39,081 nt of DNA from Clostridia bacterium (GCA_009929695.1 RZZW01000031.1:1-39081), one strand, 5' to 3'. Positions 7,124 to 16,107 are shown, counted from the stretch's first letter. Translations and numbers: made by a program. The notes: a model not told the origin generated them from the letters alone.

Positions 7124-7840
7124 TTACGCCTCCAAAACGCCGTATTTTGTCTTAATTCTGTCAAGCTTTTCAAACATTGGCTGAGAAAAAAGCAGCAGCG
7201 TGAGCACTGTCGCAAGCGCGTGCACGGCGTTGACAGGCAAGCCGGATATATATATCGCGACCATGTTTTCTTTAGTTAGCATAGACATCATTGTAAATAA
7301 TGTGCAGGTGTCTAAGATAGGCCCCGCGATAAGCAAAACAGACAGCCCGCCAAAAATGCACAGCGGCAGGCGTGCTTTGCTGATTATACCGCTCGCAAAC
7401 AGCAGCCCCGCCAAAAAGCCGACAACGCCAAACGAGAACATCTGCCACGGTGTCCACGGCCCTTGACCGAAGATGAAATTGGAGACAAAGCTCGACACCG
7501 CGCCCGTCAAAAAGCCCGCCTCTGCGCCGAGCGACGCGCCTATGATTATAATTATCGCCATCATCGGTTTAAAATGCGGCAGCCAAATAAACGCCGCACG
7601 AGAGGCGACGGCTATCGCGCATAATACCGCAAGCACCACAAGCTCACGTGCTTGTGGTTTTCTTTTTTCAAAAACAAAGAAAAACGGCAGCATGCTGTAT
7701 ATGATAATAAGCACGCTTGTGAGGTAATATTTTCTGTCTGAAAATTTATAGCTTGCGTAAAGCGTCAGCGGAATTAGGAAAACAATTATAATTATCGCGG
7801 CTATATTTTGCTTTGTAAGCTTTATTTGTTTATTTTGCAT
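7124..7840 (-). CDS. ECF transporter S component, probably corrinoid-specific
   Basis: The 238-residue protein is almost entirely hydrophobic, with about six membrane segments. It has an S-component-like core, ARELVVLAVLCAIAVASRAAF, then a Gly/Ala-rich segment and GQGPWTPWQMFSFG before another helix. S components bind the vitamin and dock on the shared EcfT-EcfA module. The cobalamin riboswitch upstream and the surface proteins in the same operon make cobalamin or a related corrinoid the likely substrate (CbrT-like role); this rests on context, not on residues. It begins 19 bases inside the end of the ATPase gene and is followed two bases later by the broken EcfT copy. Confidence 0.75.
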   Translation of the reverse strand: MQNKQIKLTKQNIAAIIIIVFLIPLTLYASYKFSDRKYYLTSVLIIIYSMLPFFFVFEKRKPQARELVVLAVLCAIAVASRAAFIWLPHFKPMMAIIIIIGASLGAEAGFLTGAVSSFVSNFIFGQGPWTPWQMFSFGVVGFLAGLLFASGIISKARLPLCIFGGLSVLLIAGPILDTCTLFTMMSMLTKENMVAIYISGLPVNAVHALATVLTLLLFSQPMFEKLDRIKTKYGVLEA

Positions 7841-9471
7841 AGCTTAATCACGTCCTCGTTTGTCACTGCGTTTTCAAATATATGGCGGCTCATGCGGTTT
7901 GCGGCTGTTGTGTAAAAGCTGTTTTGCGCAAAAAAACGGTTTGGCGTGTTTGTCGTGATGATGCTTCCGTCAAAAAACATCGAGATGTAATCTGCATACA
8001 TCGCGCAAAACTCAACGTCGTGAGACACCATTATAACTGTCACACCGTTTTCGCAAAGGTGCTTTAATATCTGCGCAAGCTTTAGCTTAAAAAACGAATC
8101 AATGCCCTTTGTCGGCTCGTCGAGCAGCAGATATTTTGGTTCACACAAAAGCACCTTAGCTAGTGCCGCGCGCTGCTGTTCGCCGCCTGAAAGGTCATAT
8201 GGATGCGATTTTAAAAGGTGCGTCACCTCGCATATTTCGGCGGTCTTTTCAATTGCCGAAGCGTCCTTGCCGTCAAGCATTTCAAGCAGGTCTTCCTCTA
8301 CTGTCTTTTTCACAAACAGGCTTTGAGGGTCTTGCGGCAGCATGGCGAGACAGCCTTTAAAAAGTTCTGATGTTTTATATTTTGAAAGCTTTTTGCCCTC
8401 TATAAAAACGTCGCCTCTGTACGGCTTTTCAATGTTGCAAATCGTTTTGAGCATTGTCGATTTACCCATGCCGTTTCCGCCTAAAATTGCGTGAAGCGTG
8501 TTTTTCTCGATTTTAAGGCACGCGCCCTTTAGCACGTCGGGCGACGATTTATCGTATCTGAACCACACTTCCTTTAGCTCTATTGCGGGGGAAATCGGTT
8601 CCTCGTATTCATTTTCAAGGGGCAGTTGATTTTGTTTAACGCTGTCAAGCTCGTTTGAAAGCCAGCTTCTGCCCTCGCGCACCGTCAATGGGCAGCTTTG
8701 GGCGCTGTTTACGGCATAATAAATTTTCATCGGGGATGGCAGCGACGCGAGCATATCGCTGTTTTGCTTCATGAGAGTATTTCCGATTGTGCGCGGGCTT
8801 TCGTCTGCGGCGACGCGTCCGTTTTCCATGATGATGACTCTGTCCGCTGACGGAAACACCTCTTCTAATCTGTGCTCGGAAATTATGATTGTCGTGCCAA
8901 GCTCCAGGTTTATTTTTCGCACGGTGCTCAAAAAATCCATCGCCGCGATGGGGTCAAGCTGGCTTGTCGGCTCGTCGAGGATAATTACCGTCGGCTGCAT
9001 GGCCATTATTGACGCGAGGTTTAAAAGCTGCTTTTGCCCGCCCGAAAGCGAGCTGACGTCGCTGTGAAACCACGACTGTATGCCAAAATAGCTTGCCATT
9101 TCAGCGACGCGAAGCCGCATTGTGCGCTTGTCACAGCCGAGGCTCTCAAGCCCAAACGCAAGCTCGTGCCAAACCTTATCCGTCACTATCTGATTGTCGG
9201 GGTTTTGCATGACGTACCCAATTTTGCTGCTTTGCTCTCTTAGCGACACCTCTTTTAGCGGCCTGCCATCGAGCAAAATTTCACCGCCGACATTGCCGTG
9301 CGGGGTCAGCACGCTTTTTAAATGGCGCAAAAGAGTTGTCTTTCCGCTGCCGCTTTTTCCGCACACGACAATATATTCGCCTTGCTTTATACTTAAATTT
9401 ACATTGTCGAGCGCTTTTTTGCCTGTGGCGGGGTATTCAAAGCTTAAATTCTCGATTTTAAAATCAGCCAT
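7822..9471 (-). CDS. ECF transporter double ATPase (two ABC domains in one chain)
   Basis: Two complete ABC ATPase domains are fused in 549 residues. Domain 1 has Walker A GKSGSGKTT (38-46), signature LSGGQ (142-146) and Walker B VIILDEP (162-168). Domain 2 has Walker A GGNGMGKST (331-339), signature LSGGE (427-431) and Walker B LLLDEP. Fused EcfA-EcfA' chains are common in dedicated ECF (group I) transporters that carry their own T and S genes, as here. It supplies ATP-driven release of the bound vitamin into the cell. It overlaps the EcfT gene upstream by 28 bases and the S gene downstream by 19, so the three are probably translationally coupled. All catalytic motifs look intact. Confidence 0.92.
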   Translation of the reverse strand: MADFKIENLSFEYPATGKKALDNVNLSIKQGEYIVVCGKSGSGKTTLLRHLKSVLTPHGNVGGEILLDGRPLKEVSLREQSSKIGYVMQNPDNQIVTDKVWHELAFGLESLGCDKRTMRLRVAEMASYFGIQSWFHSDVSSLSGGQKQLLNLASIMAMQPTVIILDEPTSQLDPIAAMDFLSTVRKINLELGTTIIISEHRLEEVFPSADRVIIMENGRVAADESPRTIGNTLMKQNSDMLASLPSPMKIYYAVNSAQSCPLTVREGRSWLSNELDSVKQNQLPLENEYEEPISPAIELKEVWFRYDKSSPDVLKGACLKIEKNTLHAILGGNGMGKSTMLKTICNIEKPYRGDVFIEGKKLSKYKTSELFKGCLAMLPQDPQSLFVKKTVEEDLLEMLDGKDASAIEKTAEICEVTHLLKSHPYDLSGGEQQRAALAKVLLCEPKYLLLDEPTKGIDSFFKLKLAQILKHLCENGVTVIMVSHDVEFCAMYADYISMFFDGSIITTNTPNRFFAQNSFYTTAANRMSRHIFENAVTNEDVIKLCKINK

Positions 9472-10265
9472 GTTAGCTCCTCTTTTACGTGTATTATTGA
9501 CGGCAGCAGCAAAAACGCAGCGTAGCCGACACCGCCTACTGCGCCGCCTGAAGCTATAAGCGCTGTGGCGGCAAGCATGATAATTATTGCGGTTATGTCC
9601 TGCTTTTTTAGCTTATACTGCGCAAAACAGCTTCGCTTTGCGCTGCCGTAGCCGCGGCTTTTCATTGAATCGGCGGTTATCACGGCGTTTTCAAGCGCCC
9701 ATGAGGTCAAGACGGAAAGTATCGACATGCTGTTTTCAAGCGCGTCTTTTTTTGTGTCGCCTTTCGGCGCTTTGCCTATGCATTTTCTCGCGGCGGCAAT
9801 GCTGCGCGCCTTGCGCTTAAAGCTTGGCACAAGGCGCAAAATCATTGTTAACATCAGCGATAAAGCGGGGGCGAGAGCGCCGAAAATAAATATAAACTTT
9901 TCGCTCGTCATGATGATATTAAAGCTTGCAAACCACATCAGCATCGAGAAAAACATGCCGCCTGTCGCAAAGCCGTAAAGCAAGGCTTCAAGCGTAAATG
10001 GACGCGCGTTAAGATACGTGAACAGAACGGTATCACCGGTTGTGTTTAAAAACGGATTTATAAATGAGACGCAAAGCGCGGTGAGCAGCATGCCAAATAA
10101 AAAGCCCATGCCGCTTTTATGCGTCAGCAGCAGGTAATAAAGCGCCGAGGCGGCGGCTGAAACGCACAGAAACACAGGGTGTGTAAAAAACATACCCATA
10201 GCTATTGCGCCCGCAAAAAACATTATGTTTACCGCGGGGTGATATCCGTCAAAAGCCGTGTTCAT
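9444..10265 (-). CDS. ECF transporter transmembrane component EcfT
   Basis: The 273-residue CbiQ/EcfT-family protein begins FDGYHPAVNIMFFAG, has several membrane segments, and carries ADSMKSRGYGSA, the conserved coupling-helix motif that contacts the ATPases. A second Ala-Arg-rich helix is RSIAAARKCIG. EcfT scaffolds the S component on the ATPase pair. The gene starts directly after the TAA of the surface-protein gene and overlaps the ATPase gene by 28 bases. It is the intact counterpart of the interrupted copy at 6276-7121, so the transporter could still be functional. Confidence 0.9.
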   Translation of the reverse strand: MNTAFDGYHPAVNIMFFAGAIAMGMFFTHPVFLCVSAAASALYYLLLTHKSGMGFLFGMLLTALCVSFINPFLNTTGDTVLFTYLNARPFTLEALLYGFATGGMFFSMLMWFASFNIIMTSEKFIFIFGALAPALSLMLTMILRLVPSFKRKARSIAAARKCIGKAPKGDTKKDALENSMSILSVLTSWALENAVITADSMKSRGYGSAKRSCFAQYKLKKQDITAIIIMLAATALIASGGAVGGVGYAAFLLLPSIIHVKEELTWLILKSRI

Positions 10266-12800
10266 TTAGCGTTTTGCCTTCCTTTTTAAAATAATCACAA
10301 CAGCCATCGCCGCTATGCCGGCTGCTGTGAGCGCAAAGATGAGGACTATAACCCACATAGGGCTTTCCGCCTGCGCTTCGGGGCTTGTCGCCGCCATCAC
10401 AGACGGTTTGTCGCTGTTTTCAAGCTCGTTCAGCGTCGCGGCTTCGCTTGCTATAACAGCAAAGGTTGAGAACGACTGCGTCTGCCACGTTATGCGTCCG
10501 TCCGCTACTGTGCAGTCAAGATACTCGTTTTTGCTGCCATCGTAATGCGCAATGCGAACCTGTGAGAACCTTGACAAATCATCGGCGGGGGCGCTTAGGG
10601 TTATGCTTGCGTCGGGATAATATTCAGCTCCCTCGAGCATATTTATGAGGTTTATATCCCAAAGCATCAGCATTTCGTTTGAGCCTATGCTGTTTTTGAT
10701 GATGTCGCTGACTGATTTATCGACTGATTTCTTGACGTTTATCTTAACATACCACGGCGCGTCCTCGATTTGTATGCCTGTGGCCGCGTCTGTGTGATTT
10801 TCCTCGCCCGCCTTATTCGTGAGCGCCTCTAAATCGTCGTAGTTAAAAACCTGCGCTTTAAGCTTGTCGCTCATATCCATGTATGCGGTATATGCGGTTG
10901 CGAGCAGCTTCATATTAAGCTTTTTGGCTTTTGTGAGTGTGTCAATCTGTTTCATAAGTGTGGCGGCCTCTGCGTCGACCATGTATGTTATGCCGTTTAG
11001 CGAAAGCTTTGTGTTGCCGTTGCCGATGACCTTTGTCGAGCCGCCCGCCACTAAAGCTGTGAGCTTGCGCTCGGCGGCTGTGAGCACGCTGTAATTTGTC
11101 ACAAGCGTCTTTTCTGCGTTTGAAAGTGCGTCATAAGCGCTTCTTGCCGCGTCTATTTTATCGGCGCTGTTTTTTGTGACAGTGCCTATTGCGTCAATAA
11201 GTTCAATTACCCTTTGCGCGTTTTCAAGCTGCGTGTATTTTCTCTCGGCGGCTGTCAAAAGGGGATAGCCCGCAACGTGTTTTTGCTCTGCTTCGTTAAG
11301 AGCATTATACGCGCTTCTTGCTTCGTCCATCAACGCTTTAAACTGCGCGCTGTATTTTACGTCATTAAGCTTTGAAATAAGCGCGCTGACGTTATCCACC
11401 TTAGCAATAAGCGCTTTATAGGTGTTCTCGGCGTCAATCAAGGCTTGGAGGTTGTTTATCATGCTTTTTTGGCTGTCCGCAAGCGCGTCATAGGCGGTGC
11501 GGGCGGCTTTTATAGTGTTGCCGCTGTCGATTGTGACACTGCCTATCGAATTTATAAGCGAATTTACAATTTGAACAGCGTCGGCAATCTTCACATCGCT
11601 CATATTAAAAAGCGAACTTTTGCCTGCTTTAAAGCGGTTATATGCGGCGAGCGCGTAGTAGCCCTGCTCTGTCGCTATGCCGTCGCGGCTGCCGTTTGCG
11701 CCGTGGCTAAAGCCGCCGCCGTCTACATAAAAGCTGTTTAAGGACGCGACAACTGTGCTGCCGTTTTTGATAAATCGGCTGTCAGCATCGGGGTCAATGC
11801 CGAGGGCTGTCAGCGCGACGATTACCTGTGCGCTTGACTCCGCGCTTGCGCCGTCGATGATGCCAAAGCCGCCGTTTTCGTTTTGAAGCTGTGATAATTT
11901 ATTTAGCGCTCTGTCAACAGCAGCCTTTACAGCGCCGTTTGTGGGATAATAAGGCGCCAACGCTTGAATTGCCATTGCGGTCATGTCGACATCTGCGGCA
12001 TTGCCCGCAAGCGTCCAACCGCCGCTTGTAAGCTCTTTTTCAAGTATTGCCGAAACAAGCTTTTCTCTTGTTGTGCGTGTTTTAAAGGAGGGCGCGACGG
12101 GGATTTCGTAGCCGTGGCTGTCGAGCGCAAGCAGCGCCCAAATAGGGCCGTTCACACCCTGCCAGCACACCGCGTCAAAGTCCGCAAGGCGGTCTAAAAG
12201 GTTGTAGCCGCCTACGTTTGTGACATCGTAGCCGATAGCTGTGAGCGCCAAAACCGCGCGTGAATATTCGGTGTATTTTTTCGCATGAAGCACGCCGTTA
12301 TTTTTGATGAGCGTGCTTATGACGTTTGACGCGTAGCTTGCATAATAACCGTCGCTCACAGCGTAGCCCGCGCGCGCAAGGCCGATAACCGCCCACTCGC
12401 CGCCTGTTGAGGAGACAATCGGGTTTTGAGTGTTTTTATAAATCCAGTCGCCTGTCGTCGCGTAAATGTCTGATTTTGGCTTTTGGTGAACAGGAATGAC
12501 GATTTTCGGCAAAACGCTGTAATCGTAGCTTCTGCTGACCGCAGCCAAATTTGGCGACTCGCCGTTTACTCTGCCGATGCTTCTGTGCGCGCCCGCCTCT
12601 GCGCCGTAGCCGGAGGAGGTGACTGCGCCCGTGAGCGAGTATGACGCGCCGCTCCAGTCAGACGGGAGGGTAAAGGTGACGCTATTTCGCTTTGTTATAA
12701 AGTCGTAGCTTGCGCCGCCCCATTCAAGCGGCGTCCAGCCCGCGCCGAATTTTGCGCCGTTTTCGCCTGTCATTTTTAAATCGTTTTGATAATTATACAA
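10266..12800 (-). CDS. Transcobalamin-like surface protein, main part (alpha/alpha barrel + helical repeats)
   Basis: This open part of 844 codons lacks its own signal peptide, which is encoded in another frame just upstream (12776-13123). Order of domains: a beta-rich stretch (FTLPSDWSGASYSLTGAV); then about residues 130-400 with prenyltransferase/squalene-cyclase-type alpha-helical repeats (WAVIGLARAGY, GPIWALLALDSHGY, GGWTLAG, ENGGFGII, VDGGGFSHG); then at least three 55-65 residue helical repeats of FIVAR type (AARTAYDALADSQKSMI, EARSAYNALNEAEQKHV, AARSAYDALSNAEKTLV); and finally a membrane helix (VIVLIFALTAAGIAAMAVVIIL) with a KRKAKR stop. Animal transcobalamin pairs an alpha6/alpha6 barrel with a DUF4430-like beta-domain, and both fold types appear in this locus. 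Capture of cobalamin for the ECF importer is therefore the likely role (inference). No LPxTG sorting motif is visible. Confidence 0.75.
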   Translation of the reverse strand: MYNYQNDLKMTGENGAKFGAGWTPLEWGGASYDFITKRNSVTFTLPSDWSGASYSLTGAVTSSGYGAEAGAHRSIGRVNGESPNLAAVSRSYDYSVLPKIVIPVHQKPKSDIYATTGDWIYKNTQNPIVSSTGGEWAVIGLARAGYAVSDGYYASYASNVISTLIKNNGVLHAKKYTEYSRAVLALTAIGYDVTNVGGYNLLDRLADFDAVCWQGVNGPIWALLALDSHGYEIPVAPSFKTRTTREKLVSAILEKELTSGGWTLAGNAADVDMTAMAIQALAPYYPTNGAVKAAVDRALNKLSQLQNENGGFGIIDGASAESSAQVIVALTALGIDPDADSRFIKNGSTVVASLNSFYVDGGGFSHGANGSRDGIATEQGYYALAAYNRFKAGKSSLFNMSDVKIADAVQIVNSLINSIGSVTIDSGNTIKAARTAYDALADSQKSMINNLQALIDAENTYKALIAKVDNVSALISKLNDVKYSAQFKALMDEARSAYNALNEAEQKHVAGYPLLTAAERKYTQLENAQRVIELIDAIGTVTKNSADKIDAARSAYDALSNAEKTLVTNYSVLTAAERKLTALVAGGSTKVIGNGNTKLSLNGITYMVDAEAATLMKQIDTLTKAKKLNMKLLATAYTAYMDMSDKLKAQVFNYDDLEALTNKAGEENHTDAATGIQIEDAPWYVKINVKKSVDKSVSDIIKNSIGSNEMLMLWDINLINMLEGAEYYPDASITLSAPADDLSRFSQVRIAHYDGSKNEYLDCTVADGRITWQTQSFSTFAVIASEAATLNELENSDKPSVMAATSPEAQAESPMWVIVLIFALTAAGIAAMAVVIILKRKAKR

Positions 12801-13123
12801 GCACGCAAGCTTTCAAGGCCGTTTATCGCTGTTATGTAGCCTGTTTCAGCGCCTGTTTGGGTGTAGGAATGAGCATCGAGCGCCGCAGTTATACACGACA
12901 TCATGCTCGACGCGCCGTCAAGGCTCACTTGCTCGTCTATCAAAACGCCGTCCCACACAGCGCCGTCGGCGACGGAAAATGTTTCATTTTTTATGATTAC
13001 TCTGACGCTGCCCAAATCGGAAGCGACAGCCTGCGCAAAGGCGGAAAAGGGGAATATACCTATAAAAATAACAACCGCAAGAAGTGATGCTATTTTACGT
13101 TTTATATTATTCATGATGTTCAC
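12776..13123 (-). pseudogene. Frame-shifted 5' part of the surface protein: signal peptide and half DUF4430 domain
   Basis: Starting at GTG 13123 or ATG 13114, this part encodes a signal peptide (KRKIASLLAVVIFIGIFPFSAFA) and the first half of a DUF4430-like domain (VRVIIKNETF, VWDGVLIDEQVSLD, SSMMSCITAALDAHSYTQTG, GYITAINGLES). After about 12810 the frame runs to a stop at 12776, while the neighbouring frame continues as the 844-codon part. The second half of the domain (usually containing an SGWM...NDW-type motif) is not found downstream, so the lesion is probably an out-of-frame deletion rather than a single lost base. The full gene would span 10266-13123. If real in the organism, the main surface protein would not be exported. 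Confidence 0.7.
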
Positions 13124-13141
13124 TCTTTCACACTTTAATTT

Positions 13142-14386
13142 TTATACGTCCGATCCAAGCCCCGCGCAGGTGTATGCCCACACAACAGCATCGCCGTTTT
13201 TCAAGGTGTACGCCGAGCTGCCGTAATTTGGCGAACAACCGTTTACTTTATATACCCAGCCCGATTGATTTCCGCAGTCAAACTCGTAAAGCTGATTTAT
13301 GCCCTCGATGTAGTAGCTGTCGTAAACAGGCGTCCACGCGTATTCAAGCTGTATGTCCGCAAGCTCGCACGCGCGTTTGAGCACGTCAAAAGCGGTTTCG
13401 CCCTCCTCAAAGGTCAGTGTGGAGGTCGCGAGGATAGTGCCGTTTGCGGGGACGTAGCTGTTTTTGCCCTCTGTCAAGTTTTCCATGTTATCAAGAATTG
13501 TGTCGCAGCGTATTTCAACTGTGCAGGTGAGTTCCGCTTTAGAGGTGTTTATTTTACCGTCCGCACTGCTTCCTGCGCCGCTTTGGTTGGCTTTTTCAGT
13601 CAGCTTTTTTTCGTTTTCCTTGCGCTTTGCGTCAATCTGCGCTTCATTTTCTTCTTCTAAAAGCTGCGCCTGCTGCGCTTCTTGAGTAGCCTTGAGTCTA
13701 TCCGCTTTAAGCTTTTGTACATCGTCATTTGTGTAGCAAAGCGTTTTAGCGCTGCCCGCAACGTGTTCAAGCTCAAAGCTGTTCAGCGCGTCAATCGAAA
13801 GCGAGGAGCTGTGCACGCCGTCCGCGAGAATATTCGCGGCGTTTCCGGCTTTTATCTCATTTTCTCCGGCCGCCACAGCGCCGTCATATACATATATATT
13901 TGCACTGCCAAAAAAGGCACTGGCTGAAAACACGCTTTCTTCAAGCGTGATATTCGTGTCCATCATTTTTAAGGCAAACGGCGCTGAAAGCTCTCCAAAT
14001 GTGCCACCGTTATTTAATGTAAACGTCGCGCCGGTTTCCTCAACATTAAGCGTGACGATGCTATTTTCGTCTAGGCTTAAAATGTTATCTCCGCAGATAA
14101 CATCAATCGACGAGCCGTTTAATGTCTCGATGACATCGCCGTTTTGAAGCACGTTGCTGTCCTTGAGCGCATATGCAACGCCGCTCCGCTCGATATTGGC
14201 AGTGCCGATTTTATTTTCAACAGTTATCTCGGCAGACGCTTCGCCAACCTGCATTACGGCGGCGCTTTTAGGCGTGCCGAACCACCCCTTTAGCACCCCA
14301 ACGGCTAATACACCCGCTGAAAACAGCACTATAATCGCAATGACCATGATTAAATTTAGCAGCTTTTTCTTTTTCTCGATTGGCAT
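13142..14386 (-). CDS. Membrane-anchored FecR-like/coiled-coil/DUF4430 protein
   Basis: First gene behind the cobalamin riboswitch, 414 residues, apparently intact. A cytoplasmic KKKK start and a membrane helix (residues 11-32) are followed by a FecR-like beta domain (about 50-200, with NVLQNGDVIETLNGSSIDV and SLDENSIVTLNVEETGA). Next comes a Lys/Glu/Gln-rich coiled coil (about 222-272, QEAQQAQLLEEENEAQIDAK) and a complete DUF4430 domain (about 295-414). The last shows FEEGETAFDVLKRACEL, YEFDCGNQSGWVYKVNG and LKNGDAVVWAY. The coiled coil would hold the putative corrinoid-binding domain away from the membrane. Corrinoid binding is inferred from the domain's kinship to transcobalamin and from the riboswitch. 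GAGGA lies before the ATG. Confidence 0.8.
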   Translation of the reverse strand: MPIEKKKKLLNLIMVIAIIVLFSAGVLAVGVLKGWFGTPKSAAVMQVGEASAEITVENKIGTANIERSGVAYALKDSNVLQNGDVIETLNGSSIDVICGDNILSLDENSIVTLNVEETGATFTLNNGGTFGELSAPFALKMMDTNITLEESVFSASAFFGSANIYVYDGAVAAGENEIKAGNAANILADGVHSSSLSIDALNSFELEHVAGSAKTLCYTNDDVQKLKADRLKATQEAQQAQLLEEENEAQIDAKRKENEKKLTEKANQSGAGSSADGKINTSKAELTCTVEIRCDTILDNMENLTEGKNSYVPANGTILATSTLTFEEGETAFDVLKRACELADIQLEYAWTPVYDSYYIEGINQLYEFDCGNQSGWVYKVNGCSPNYGSSAYTLKNGDAVVWAYTCAGLGSDV

Positions 14387-14420
14387 GATTGTACATCCTC
14401 ATTTTTTATTATAAGCAGAC

Positions 14421-14475
14421 GCAAAAACGCCGTTTTGTATGTTTGTGATCGAAATCCTCAACATACAAAACGGCG
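14421..14475 (-). terminator. Riboswitch expression platform: Rho-independent terminator
   Basis: On the minus strand a perfect 15-bp stem (14475-14461 with 14442-14428, sequence CGCCGTTTTGTATGT and its complement) is followed by TTTTTG. It lies between the cobalamin aptamer and the first gene, where it would stop transcription when the ligand is bound. Confidence 0.9.
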
Positions 14476-14498
14476 CAGTTATGCCTGTTTTGTTTATG

Positions 14499-14668
14499 CG
14501 AATAAGTCTCCTGACTATGCGTCACCGCTGTTGATTTGCCTTCTCACAGCTTGGCTGCAATGGCATAAATAAATCAAAGCTCTGCAATACAGTTGCCCCT
14601 TTCGGGCCAGTGCACTCGCCTAAGGCTTCCACCCCTAAGGCTCTTTTGCGTGCGTTCCTTTGGATTCG
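14499..14668 (-). promoter_or_regulatory. Cobalamin riboswitch
   Basis: Read on the minus strand, the region contains the hallmark blocks of the cobalamin aptamer in order: a CGAAT/ATTCG closing stem, GGCCCGAAAGGGGCAACTGT, GCCATTGCAGCC, GAGAAGGC, and the B12 box AGTCAGGAGAC. It is followed by a terminator and then by the DUF4430/ECF operon. In this family, bound adenosyl- or methylcobalamin lowers expression of uptake genes. I see no convincing promoter consensus immediately upstream. Confidence 0.92.
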
Positions 14669-14814
14669 TCTGTTAATTAACTTTTGCGTCTTAACCATAA
14701 CATAAAATTTTCAAAATAACTAGTACAAATACAACATTTTTAGAACTTTTATGCTGCTTTGTGCATTTTACCAAAATATAAGTTTATATTTTGCGATGAA
14801 AACATTTTAAAATT

Positions 14815-14853
14815 AAAGGCTGTTGCGATGTTTTTACATTCGCAACAGCCTTT
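14815..14853 (-). terminator. Terminator of the hyd operon
   Basis: A 14-bp stem (AAAGGCTGTTGCGA with its complement) ends on the minus strand in an A/T-rich AATTTTAAAA tail, 27 bases after the hydF stop codon. Confidence 0.75.
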
Positions 14854-14879
14854 ATATATGCTTAGGCATTTTTGTTATA

Positions 14880-16082
14880 TCAGCCGAGCTCCTGCAAAAG
14901 GTCTGGGAAAGGGGAGAGGCTTCTTTTTAGGACACCGTGCATTTGGGCGATTGCTACGCCGTAATTTGTGACGGGAACGCCGCAGCTTATTGAATGATGT
15001 ATGCGGTGCTGAATTTCACGCTCGTTTAACATACATCCGCCGCAGTGAATGACAAGTGAATACTCGCCTAAATCCTCGGGAAACTCCGCGCCCGAAGTAA
15101 AGGCAAATGATAGCTGTTTTCCCGTATAGTTTTTCACCCAATTCGGCATTTTAACTGCGCCGATATCATTGCACTGGCGGTGGTGTGTACACCCCTCGGA
15201 AATGAGAATTTTGTCGCCGTCTTGCAGCTTATCAAGCTGTGCCGCGCCGTGCACCTGCGCCTGCAAGCTGCCTTTATAGTGTGCAAACAATATGGAAAAA
15301 GAGGTGAGCAGAACATCTGCGGGCGTGTCTCGTGATACCTGTTCAAAGGCTTGTGAATCGGTGATAACAAGTCTTGGTTTTTTGCCAAGCGACACCAGCG
15401 TTTGCACAAGCTCTGTTTCCCGTGTGGCAACGGCGACAGCGCCCGCCTCAAGCACATCACGAATGACCTGCTGCTGCGGAAGAATGAGCCTGCCCTTTGG
15501 TGCTGATGAATCAATCGGTATAACAAGCACAACAACGCTGTTTGGCAAAAGCAAATCGCTGACGAGCGGCTTTGCTATTTCGTGAGTTTTAGCAAGCTCT
15601 GCAATTTTATTTTTGAGCTCGGTAATATTTGCACCGCTTACTGCGCTTACATATATTTCATTTTCCGCACACGGAGGCTCATCGTCAAGCAAATCACTTT
15701 TGTTATAAACTACAATAAACGGAATATTCTTCTCGCCAAAAAGCTCAAGCAGGCTCTTGTCAGCCGCCTGCAAACCTTTGTCGGCAGCAGCCACAAGCAC
15801 GGCGATATCTGTGTGATTTAGCACCTGCTTTGCGCGCACAACACGCATTTCTCCAAGCTCTCCAACATCGTCGATGCCCGGCGTGTCAATTATGACGACA
15901 GGGCCTATCGGAAGCAGCTCCATCGCCTTTTTAACAGGGTCGGTGGTGGTGCCCGCAACATCGGAAACGACCGAAAGCGCCTGCCCTGTGACGGCATTCA
16001 CCACGCTTGATTTCCCCGCATTGCGCAGCCCAAAAAATCCAATGTGTACCCGCTCTGCCGAAACAGTATCGTTTAGACCCAT
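14880..16082 (-). CDS. hydF: [FeFe]-hydrogenase maturation GTPase HydF
   Basis: HydF is the scaffold on which the 2Fe subcluster of the [FeFe]-hydrogenase H-cluster is assembled and from which it is handed to the hydrogenase. The 400-residue length is normal. The GTPase domain has G1 GLRNAGKSS (18-26), G3 DTPG (66-69) and G4 NKSD (127-130). The C-terminal cluster-binding set is Cys298-x-His300 plus His346-Cys347-x2-Cys350 (HCGGC). It follows hydG after 25 bases with AAAGGAG before its ATG and is the last gene of the operon. It appears intact. The hydrogenase itself is not in this window. Confidence 0.96.
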   Translation of the reverse strand: MGLNDTVSAERVHIGFFGLRNAGKSSVVNAVTGQALSVVSDVAGTTTDPVKKAMELLPIGPVVIIDTPGIDDVGELGEMRVVRAKQVLNHTDIAVLVAAADKGLQAADKSLLELFGEKNIPFIVVYNKSDLLDDEPPCAENEIYVSAVSGANITELKNKIAELAKTHEIAKPLVSDLLLPNSVVVLVIPIDSSAPKGRLILPQQQVIRDVLEAGAVAVATRETELVQTLVSLGKKPRLVITDSQAFEQVSRDTPADVLLTSFSILFAHYKGSLQAQVHGAAQLDKLQDGDKILISEGCTHHRQCNDIGAVKMPNWVKNYTGKQLSFAFTSGAEFPEDLGEYSLVIHCGGCMLNEREIQHRIHHSISCGVPVTNYGVAIAQMHGVLKRSLSPFPDLLQELG

Positions 16083-16107
16083 TAAATCATCACTCCTTTC
16101 GCGCAGC

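Noticed and set aside
14669-14760. Promoter for the cobalamin-riboswitch operon
   Set aside because: TTGTAT and TTGTAC occur on the minus strand, but no convincing -10 stands 16-18 bases away, so I did not list one.
15134-15585. Frames on both strands within hydF
   Set aside because: They are alternative-frame shadows of the conserved HydF coding sequence.
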